Below are positions 56,190-64,000 of a stretch of 64,000 nt of DNA, in pieces. Source of the DNA: Gambelia wislizenii (lineage: Eukaryota; Chordata; Lepidosauria; Squamata; Crotaphytidae); NCBI GenBank assembly GCA_030847615.1, contig JAUMIR010000001.1, forward strand, positions 61,021,501 to 61,085,500, given 5' to 3'. Made by a program: the position numbers and the translations under genes. The notes under the pieces are model-generated. The model saw nothing but the letters and a program-made list of their open reading frames with translations, was not told the DNA's origin and ran no database searches. Each line of letters starts with the position of its first letter. Within the stretch, counting starts at the first letter, position 1.

Positions 56190-57120
56190 TTTTATTATTT
56201 ATTTATTTTCAATCTTCCCTTTCTCCCAACAGGGGACCCAAGGCACAGATTAAAAGAAAATATGGCTATTTTGTCAGGGATGATGGGAGTTGTAGCTCTT
56301 CACCTCTGGCTCAAACTCACCACCTTGTTAAGCAGCAGAGCCGACCAGCTTAGATCAGTGGTTAATGCTTTCCTTCAAAGCAGCAGAGTTTCAGAGAATA
56401 GGCTGAAGATCCTGACAGACTCTCCAAGCCTTCTCACTCTTCTCCAGGTGTCTCCAAAACATCTCCAGGATTCACTCAGGCAACTCAGTAGTTTTATATA
56501 AAACCTACTTTATTCTTCTATATAAATATACTATATGGTCAACAAATCACAATCTCTACACACTACTCCACAATATCTCCAAACTACTCCACCTCTACTC
56601 AACAACAATACATTGGCAAACATTGCAATTTTATAGCCATTGTTTATCACCACCCACTAGCTAGTTTCCACCCAGTGGGTGTGTACTTCCATTCTGATTG
56701 GTCCACGTAGTTCCACCCATACTTAAGACCAACCCATGTATTTCAACATTTCACCTTGTACACTTAATGATGCTCAGGTGTTTCCATTCTGCATTCAGTA
56801 CCTCTGTCCTTGGCTCTCAGGACTTCTAGATTACATTAGCAGTTTCACCTGTGTGGCTTCATAATTGCTCTTGCTTAGTCATTGTGACTTTCACATACAT
56901 ATTTTATTTCTTTCACTGTATGTCCCATGTTGCATTTTCCTTAACATATTTTTTAAAAAGTAAGGAACAATTTAAAAACAATGAAATAAATTGTCCTATT
57001 AGAAACAGCACTAATATAAAACCATTTAAAAGCATTTAAGCCATAACAGTGGGGATAAAAGTACAGCACCCTCATTAAAAGACTCTTTTGCAGCAACCAG
57101 TTAATAGCTAAAAGCCTGTC
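56190..57120 (-). mobile_element. LINE 3' tail (L2-like) split by a solo LTR
   Basis: The minus strand at 56190-56271 reads ttgggtcccctgttgggagaaaggg and a taaataaataat tail, an L2-type 3' end. Related 3' UTR-like text (aacaatttaaaaacaatgaaataaatt) resumes at 56947 after the LTR. Only non-coding tail is present. Confidence 0.6.
56272..56946 (-). mobile_element. Solo LTR, 675 bp, with 5-bp target duplication
   Basis: Begins tgtcaggg, ends ccttaaca, and is flanked by tattt at 56267-56271 and 56947-56951. TG...CA ends and a 5-bp duplication mark an LTR element. The minus strand has an aataaa signal at about 56507-56512, placed as expected for a minus-strand LTR. No internal genes remain. It differs in sequence from the LTR at 27983-28595. 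Confidence 0.75.
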
Positions 57121-57699
57121 TAAATAAAAAGCTGTTTGCATGCCAGTGGAGGGAAAACAGAGAGGAGATACAGGGTCATTTTCACAACATTTTAGTCTGG
57201 AAATGAGAAAACATGTTTTTTCTCCACAACTCCCAGCTAAAGATGTTGTAATCTCATCTTTGTGTGAAAGGAAACCACAAAAGACAGCAGTTTGAGTCAG
57301 ACAGAGAGGATGAGAATGAGACAGCTGATGCTTGGGCTTGTACTCTAACAGAGATCTGATGTGGGAACAGTGGACTTTGGTTGTGTGTTGGAGCATTTAA
57401 GCTGGTCCTCCACTTGTGCTCGCCCTGTACATTTGTAAATGTGCGCTGCCACTGCTGTGGCCTTGGAGGGAGAGAAGAACAGACAGGCACAGCTCCATTC
57501 TGCCTGGGCCCAGCAGCTGATGAAAGCCCATCCCATCCCAGTTGCCACTACTGTGGCTTTAGAGGGAGAGAAGGGCACACATTACCTGCTGGGCTTTAAT
57601 CCCCTCCTTTACTGCCATTCCCTTTTCCTTACCTTTCCATGTCTTATTAGATTGTAAACCTAAGGACAGGACACTGCAGAATTAGCAATTTGTATGAAA
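57121..57699. other. Unassigned
   Basis: Two related segments (about 57435-57480 and 57535-57575; ctgctgtggccttggagggagagaag against tactgtggctttagagggagagaag) form a short local duplication about 99 bp apart. No gene was recognised. Confidence 0.4.
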
Positions 57700-57822
57700 A
57701 CCGTCTGGCTAACCTTGGGCAGACTCAGATTTGGGCAGTCTCAGACTCAGAAAAACCTGTAACAGGTTCACCTTAGGGTTGGCATAAACTGGAAATGACT
57801 TGAGGGCAAACAACAACAACAA
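57700..57822 (+). mobile_element. tRNA-derived SINE (3' part)
   Basis: The tail cttagggttggcataaactggaaatgacttgagggcaaacaac followed by (AAC)n matches the tRNA-type SINE tail. The head is lost. Confidence 0.75.
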
Positions 57823-59096
57823 AGCTGCTCTCTAGGAGCCATTTTGGCTGAAGGGTAGGGTATAAACACTAAATAAATAGAAGCAATTAAAAATTAAATA
57901 AACAAAAATACTACAGAATGCCAATAAGCCTCCAGGGGGTGTCTTTAGTACTCAAAAGAACTAAATCAGGGTAAGCCCTGCATTCCTGAAATTTCTCACT
58001 GTTTAGAAAAGTGTAGTGGACATAGCAATGTACGAATGTGAAATGTACACATTAGCTTACTGGTATGCATGCTTGATGGTTCCAATTATTCAATGTATGT
58101 ACACTCATTTTCTGTTCATTAGTTGTCTTGAATCTTTTTGGTGACCTCCTGTAACTCACATATAAGTGCTGTTTAGGTCATAGCATAAGTAGGTATTTAG
58201 TATCTCCTTGCACAACTGACCTTTTCCATACCAAAATAGAGCCAATTCATGGCTATGGTAAGGTAGAAACATCTGGACAATGTCTAGCTCAGGTTCCATT
58301 GCTGGAAAAAGAGAGAAGACATTATCTTCTGAATCTCTAGTGAGCATACCTAAGTATGCTGGATGTTCAAAAAGTAATGTCTTTTCCCCACTCCCTTCTG
58401 CAGAGCCACAGCCAGGTTTTTTCTCTGTGCCCATCCCCAACCAGTAGACGTCTGCAGGGACACATTGCAGTATGGAAAATATCAGTTGTACTGGGAGATA
58501 GGAAATATGCTGGCACAGCATTAGGTTCTACCAAACGGATACTTGGCTACTCAGTCCATGTAATCATGAATATAAACAAGTGTTCAGATAGTACAGTATT
58601 GTAATCAGCATCATAGCTGGGAAATAGGCATTCAGGACACACTATCAAGCACTAATGATAAACTAAGTATGATAGGTAGACAAATTGCAATACTTAATAT
58701 GGCTCTTGCCATGGATTGGATGACAAGTGTGTATGAAAATAGTGGGTTGTCAGATATTCAGAAGATCACACAACTCTATGGGAAATGAATGTATGAGCAT
58801 GTCCAAGTATGATTCCCTTCCCTTCCCTATATATTCAAGCTTCTCTCATGCATGTACACTTTGGTATAAGAACATGTGCATCCATTCTTATGATCACTTA
58901 TAGGCACACATAGAGCCTGATAAAGCCAAATGCTTGCACAAGGCAAATGTGTTCCACCTGTTCTAAAAGGTGATGGGGCCCAAACTTGCCTAGACAATTA
59001 ACCTCGGAAGACCTTCCATGTTATTTGGGTGGGAGGGCTGGTTGAGGTTACTTGGTGGTTGGGGAAGGATTGTGGTGGTGGGGAAAAGGTGAAGAG
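57823..59096. other. Mostly unassigned
   Basis: A short L2-like tail phrase (ggctgaagggtagggtataaacactaaataaat) lies at 57848-57880. Nothing else was recognised. Confidence 0.4.
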
Positions 59097-60096
59097 CAGG
59101 GGTGAGCAAATTCTATAGGTCAGGAAGCCATATTGGGCTCCCAGAACTTGCCAAGTCCTTCAGTGCCCTTGCCATCACAGACATTTTACAAAAAGTGGAT
59201 GATTTTGTACCAAAAGTAGGCACAAACTGCAGTAACTCTTTATGTTACAGGAGAGTGTCAGAGCACTCTACTAGTGTGTAGAGCCAAGAATTGCTTTTCC
59301 TTTGAGAAGGGAAGTAAAAGAAAGGGAAGAAGATGCCATATTTTCAATTTTTCATTGACATAGGCTACATCTGCACCGCAGAAATCATCCAGTTTGACAC
59401 CACTTTAACGGCCATGACTAAATGCTATGGAATTCTGGGATTTGTGGTTTTGTGAGATATTTAGCCTTCTCTGTCAGATAGCACTGGTGCCACAACGAAC
59501 TACAAATCCCAGGATTCCATGGTAGTTAAAGCGGTATCAAACTGGATGATTTCTGCAGTGCAGATGCAGCCATAGTTGGCCATCCTTTTGGTAATTTGAG
59601 TACAGCAGGTCTCTTATAAACATGGGCCATTACACGTGGCCCATCTTAGGCCATGTGTTTTCCCTAGGCAAGTGTATACTAATGTAGCATAAATTTATGT
59701 CAGCATTGTTACACTAGATCCTGTAATTATTCAAACTAATTGTGCAAGGGGAATCACAACCTTGACGTCCCCTTCCTACAATAGCTTCCCATCTACCAAA
59801 GGCTCTTTCATACTATGCAAATATAGCTCTGTGGTTCCACTTTAACTACCATGGCTGCATCCCGGATAATCCTGGGATTTGTAGTTTGGTTAGGCACTAG
59901 AGTTCTCTGACTGAGAATTCTAAATGTTCCTCCCTAAACTGCAGCCCCCTCTCACACTTCTTTCACTTCTTTCACTTCTTTCCTTCTCAAAGGAAAAACA
60001 ATTCTTGGCTCTACACACTGGTAGAGTGCTCTGGCACCCTCCTGTAACAAAAAGAGTTACTGAAGTTGGTGCCCAATTTTGGTTCAAAAGCAGCCA
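59097..60096. mobile_element. Inverted-arm structure with hAT-like left end
   Basis: A hAT-like terminus caggggtgagcaaattctatagg begins at 59098. The segment 59198-59332 recurs in reverse complement at about 59960-60096 (landmarks gtagagccaagaattgcttttcctttgagaagg and taactcttt-gttacaggaga). Other MITEs lie between the arms. Confidence 0.6.
59362..59572. mobile_element. Palindromic MITE, family C, 211 bp
   Basis: The ends ggctacatctgcaccgcagaaatcatccag and the reverse complement ggctgcatctgcactgcagaaatcatccag are almost identical, and the central blocks tctgggatttgtggtt and gaactacaaatcccagg pair too. The element is a nearly full-length palindrome. Confidence 0.88.
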
Positions 60097-60772
60097 CTAT
60101 AGAATCATAGGGGTAGTCCAGATGGTGAAATAAATCCTCATGGAATCCCATGTGTCCAACTGGGATCCTGTGTTCTGTCCTTTTCAGAGGGAGGGGGAGC
60201 AAAATTCTGGGAAAGTCTACTGCAAAAGCTTCCAGGACTTTCCCTGAGTTTTTTGACAACAGCGGAGGAAATGCACACTCCTGCATTTTAGGACAACCAA
60301 AATGCATTGGAGTGCATTGCTGAACAGGATAGCTGATTGGCTGGATGTGTGCAGGGAGCAGAGCTTACCTAGATGGCAGATCGTGGATCCACCATGTTGG
60401 ATTGTTGCCATAGCGATCGTGCACTCAGGTGATGAAACACACACACACACCCCCCGTTATTTAAGCAGAAGATCACTCTTCCACATCTTGGAATGAGTTT
60501 TTTTTTAAATTACTGTTTGGTGGGGGCAATTTGGGGAGTACAAAACTGTGAGTAATTCACTTGCGGTTGCCATCTTGATTCGCTGGCATGCCTCTGTGTG
60601 AACAGGAAACACGGAGAGCTTCACACACCAGCGATCTTGCGAAAAAGTTGTTGAGACAGATGATAGCTGCTGTGAATTGGTGTTTCTTCGAACCACTTCA
60701 CATTTTATTCCTTCGTCTAGACTGGCCCATAGTGCTATATTTACATAATGTGAAAGGGCCCATTTCTAAAGT
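59801..60772. mobile_element. Palindromic MITE family A, split by later material
   Basis: The left part (ggctctttcatactatgcaaatatagc through ccctccctaaactgcag, 59801-59943) and the right end (agtgctatatttacataatgtgaaagg, 60732 on) fit one family A element. The 0.79 kb between them holds one inverted arm and a family B element. Confidence 0.65.
60110..60728 (+). mobile_element. Non-autonomous DNA element, family B (copy 4)
   Basis: The left end ggggtagtccagatggtgaaataaa and the reverse complement of the right end (gggccagtctagacgaaggaataaaatg) match. All family landmarks are present, including ccaccatgttggattgttgcc, a (CA)n run at 60439-60451, tatttaagcagaagatc and gagtaattcacttgcgg. ata flanks both sides. 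Confidence 0.78.
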
Positions 60773-60974
60773 GTGAGAGAGGGCTGCTTATACATCTTGT
60801 GAAATTATTGGATTCCTTGGAGACTGCACCTACATGAACTCTCAGAAAGTGAAAATGGTTATGCAACTATTTTATGTTAGCATAGTGTCTCAACAGGCTT
60901 CTAGCCACAGTCCTTAACAGACTCAGGGAACGGTCCCAGTCAATCCTGTCCCTAACTGTAGTTAGAGTAGTTCT

Positions 60975-61310
60975 ATGTGAACATAAGGACATAAGAGCGG
61001 TGCTGGATCTATCTAATCCAATGTTCTGTTGACACAGTGTCCAACCAGTTGCCTCTGGGAAGCCTGCCAAGATCTGAAGGCAACAGCACTCCCCATGTCA
61101 CATTCCCCAGCAAGTACACTACCTCTGATATTGAAAGTGATACACAGATATCTTGACTCAGAGCCATTGACAATACTGTCCTCCATGAATGTGCACAGAG
61201 TTCCTTTGAATCAACAGTCTTCTGTGATAATTTGAAGCTTCTGGGTGTACATGCATCTGTTGTTGTTGTTCATTATGTTCTCCCTTGATGAATTCCCTCC
61301 TACAGTTGCT
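60975..61310. mobile_element. Interspersed reptile repeat (copy 2)
   Basis: Shares with 10440-11010 the phrases gaacataaggacataagagcggtgctgga, gttgcctctgggaagcc, gaaggcaacagcact and atactgtcctccatgaatgt. Class not assigned. Confidence 0.6.
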
Positions 61311-61970
61311 GAATATCTCAACGGCTCCTCGTGGCCACTGCTTCTTGCATGCAATGCCACTAATCAAGCAAATTATGTCCCTGGTTCAATAGCAAATACT
61401 TTTAGCAACTACTCCCCATGAACAATAAAATGTGGATGTTTTTCCTGATGTCATTAGCATGTCCCAGACACTATGTTCTCCTGCTTTGATGTGCTGTAAT
61501 AGCCCAGTCCAAATGCACCATCCAGTGCAATGTAACTTCCCAGCTGTGCCAGGACTTCCCAAGCCACAATGGCCTCTCCCTCTGAGATGATGTTAATTTT
61601 CAATCAGAGCCTCCAACCTGCTCCTTTCTACTTGAAGAGTTGCTGTTTAGCCTGCATTTTACTTAATTTGGTATTTTAATTACTGGATTGGCTGAGGAGC
61701 CATCTGCCTGCAACTTGAAGTTCCTTGTGACATCCATTTAAAGTACAAAGCTAGTGGTGGTGTGGAATATAAAAGATGCATTTAGTGTGTGTCATGAAAC
61801 AATCTTGAGACCATTGTCAACAAATTACTGAAGTATAGCTTAGTAATTTTCAAAGAGATAGCTGTATTAGTCTATTTCAGCATAAAAAAGGAAAAGAAGG
61901 AAACTTGTGCTAATATAAATTGGTTGGTTTTTAAAATGCTGCTAGATTACTTCTCCCCTAACCCCACTTT
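61311..61970. other. No recognised feature
   Basis: No coding-like or repeat-like structure was identified. Confidence 0.4.
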
Positions 61971-62348
61971 CCTGGTATGATAGGTCTCTTCACTTCAATT
62001 CTGACATTACAGTCAGTCCATGAGGAGGCCTTATTCTCTTCCTCTCCCAGCCTGTCCCCATGCCACATGCTATTCCAAAGCAGGCTAACTTCATGCCTGT
62101 TTTTTAATCTTTGCTGTATTTGCATATTTACAGCAAAATGATAAAATAAAAATATTTTTAATTGTTTTTGCCATAATTACGCAAACACAGCAAAGATAAA
62201 AATAATAATAATAAAAACCCTGACAGGCACAGAGTTAGCCTGCTTTGAAACAGTGGTTGGGAGGAGGAGAGAGGAGGAGATTAAGGCCCCCTCATGGCAC
62301 TGACTGGTGTAATACTGGAACTGAAGTGAAGGGACCTATCACACCAGG
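61971..62348. mobile_element. 378-bp near-palindrome (foldback element)
   Basis: cctggtatgataggtctcttcacttcaattc at the left pairs with gaactgaagtgaagggacctatcacaccagg at the right. Further in, aaagcaggctaact pairs with agttagcctgcttt, and aatctttgctgtatttgc pairs with acacagcaaagat. The loop near 62140-62165 is AT-rich. No coding capacity. Confidence 0.85.
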
Positions 62349-63064
62349 GTCAGCAGCAGAACAACAGTGACAGTTTGAGCTATTGACGGGCTTTCCCCAT
62401 CAATTAAAAGGAATGCCACAGTTTGAATACATACCACCTACAGGACAGTGATGACAATATGTGATAAGGTTTGGCCATAGATGCTACTATTCTGCTTTAA
62501 TCCCACTTTTCTAGCCTTGTGTGATGATCTCCTCCTATATGAGAGTCAGATGAGCAGGGATAATTCAGGTTGCCCTACTACTATTGCCACCTGTAGACAC
62601 AGAGTCGGTTGTACAGGTGTGACTGGAGTCCACTTCCAATATAACATCATCATCATGGAGGATATATGCCCACACTCTAGTTAGCAGCTTCTCCTAAGAT
62701 TCCAGAGCTCTGGCTCTTCTTCCTGGCTCTGGTTGATCAAATCATAGTTCTCCTCTTAAACATCTTTAAAAAAAAATGGGATAATTCCATACAGGGCAGC
62801 TTCCTTGTTGGGTGGTAGTTTTACAGCAGTGGCAGCTTCGTGACATTTTTTTGGAGCCTGCAGGGCAGTGGAAAGTATACCAGGTACCCAAAAAGAAACA
62901 GCCCACCTCTAGTACACAAGAAACATAGGCCACTTCTTTTAGACATGTGGCCTGCCAAAGAACATGTCTGCTTATTCAAGAACAGGATTAAAACAGTAGC
63001 GCAATAGACTGTTGTCCTACAGGAAAGTCCATATATTCTTTTGGTGAGGTAGGCATGTGTTATA
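62349..63064. other. No recognised feature
   Basis: Nothing repeat-like or coding-like was identified. Confidence 0.4.
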
Positions 63065-63170
63065 GATTTATTTATTAAAATAGTTATACCCTGCCCTATA
63101 TCAAGAGATTTCAGGGTGGCTTACAATAGCATTAAACCAGGTTAAACAGTTCTAAAAACACTTAAATGGA
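63065..63170 (-). mobile_element. LINE 3' tail (L2-like)
   Basis: The phrase atttatttattaaaatagttataccctgccc, then caagagatttcagggtggcttacaatag is the reverse of the usual L2 tail. Confidence 0.6.
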
Positions 63171-63174
63171 AGAA

Positions 63175-64000
63175 GATAAATTTGTCATGGCTGGGCAAAA
63201 TAGCAGCAATAAAGACATCTATTCTTCCCAGATTACTATTTTTATTCCAGAATATACCAATACTGATCAATGAAAAACCTTTTGGGACATGGACAAGTGA
63301 TTTGAAAGATTTTATCTGGGGTGGCTGAAGAGCTAGGCTTAAATGTCAGCCTTGACAGATGGGAAAGAAAGAAGAGGTACGGCTCTTCCTAATCTGAGGT
63401 TATACTACAAAGCATGCAGTCTCATATGGCTAACAGACTGGATCAAGCTAAGTGACAACAGATTACTGACTTTGGAAGGAGCCAGCATGAGATTTGGATG
63501 GCATGCCTACGTCTGGTATGGAAAGGCAAAGTGCATAAAGATTTTGGTAACCATATAGTACGAAAAGCATTATTGAGAACCTGGCAGACGATTAAACATC
63601 AATTCTATATAAAAATACCAGAATGGTTATCCTGCCCCCCATCTACTCTATTGGGTAGATGGGAAAATACAGAAAAGTGGTTTACATACAAAGAATTATG
63701 TGAATGGAATTATGAAAACAACTGTAGATTTAAGAGGAGAGAAGATTCTGAGAAAGAGGGAATGAGTATTCATTGGTTCACCTACCAACAACTATATAGT
63801 AGACAAAAAAAAATAAAAAGGAATATGACTGTGAACCAGAAGAAAATGAATTGGATAAAATAATATGGAACGAAAACAAGAAGAAAATAACAAAATTCTA
63901 CAATCTACTAACCAGAGAGCTAGAATGTGAAACCATAAAAGAAATAATGATCAAATGGGCCAGAGACATTGGAGAGACCATTGAGATGGAGGAGTAGGAA
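63175..64000 (+). pseudogene. L1 LINE ORF2 fragment, open to the window end
   Basis: The + strand follows L1 ORF2 downstream of the reverse transcriptase. It has the GKIAAIKTSILPR and FQNIPILI region, then FGTWTSDLKDFIWGG, GGTALPNLRLYYKACSLIWL, and TYKELCEWNYEN, ending in IMIKWARDIGE at the edge. Two or three frame breaks are visible, near 63335, 63540 and 63800. It is 5' truncated at about 63175 directly after an L2 tail. Missing C-terminal residues should lie just outside the window. The 8268-9075 copy shows the part that would follow. Confidence 0.85.

Noticed and set aside
56272..56501. Open frame spanning the left end of the solo LTR.
   Set aside because: It crosses the LTR boundary and has no similarity to a known domain by eye.
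1..64000. A CRISPR array, tRNA, rRNA or riboswitch.
   Set aside because: Repeats are tandem without unique spacers. 5S- and tRNA-like segments are diverged and fused to SINE bodies and tails, so they are not functional RNA genes.

Overview
The window reads as intron and intergenic DNA of a vertebrate, most probably a squamate reptile (a lizard). The repeat mix supports this. CR1, L2-like, L1 and BovB-type LINEs occur together with tRNA-derived and 5S-rRNA-derived SINEs whose 3' tails resemble the BovB tail. There are many short palindromic DNA transposons, a DIRS tyrosine-recombinase retrotransposon and a GTF2IRD2/ZBED-like hAT transposon. Nothing looks bacterial or viral in origin apart from two solo LTRs. 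Almost every open frame is a relic of a mobile element or a chance frame. The species is inferred; no single-copy gene was recognised by name.

Layout. 1-8.3 kb: a 63-bp GC-rich minisatellite, a stem-loop element, CR1 fragments, TA-flanked Tigger-like MITEs (one with its own 94-bp minisatellite) and a 5S-type SINE. 8.3-17.1 kb: the 3' end of an L1, an L2-like LINE broken by two later DNA-transposon insertions, another 5S-type SINE and a BovB 3' end. 17-29 kb: palindromic MITEs, a third 5S-type SINE, CR1, a pair of inverted 0.25-kb units, a well-preserved L2 3' end, and a solo LTR inside a Tigger-like element. 29-39 kb: the least repetitive part. It holds the one plausible host-gene feature, a terminal coding exon at 35293-35421 with a good acceptor and downstream polyadenylation signals. 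The window before it is then probably intron of that + strand gene.

41.7-51.6 kb is the main structured locus. It is a DIRS element with inverted terminal repeats, an ORF1, a reverse transcriptase/RNase H ORF, a tyrosine recombinase ORF and an internal complementary region that pairs with both ends. A 3.75-kb hAT transposon, flanked by a perfect 8-bp target duplication, sits between the internal complementary region and the right terminal repeat. Both elements are dead: ORF1 carries six TGA stops, the reverse-transcriptase active site reads CIDN, the first RNase H aspartate and the box-I recombinase arginine are lost, and the transposase is broken.

51.6-64 kb returns to SINEs, MITEs, a second solo LTR inside a LINE tail, a crowded cluster of nested palindromic elements at 59.1-60.8 kb, a 378-bp near-palindrome and an L1 ORF2 fragment that runs off the window end. 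Insertions inside insertions give a usable relative chronology. Limits: all homology calls are from reading translations and sequence patterns by eye, and boundaries of old repeats are approximate.
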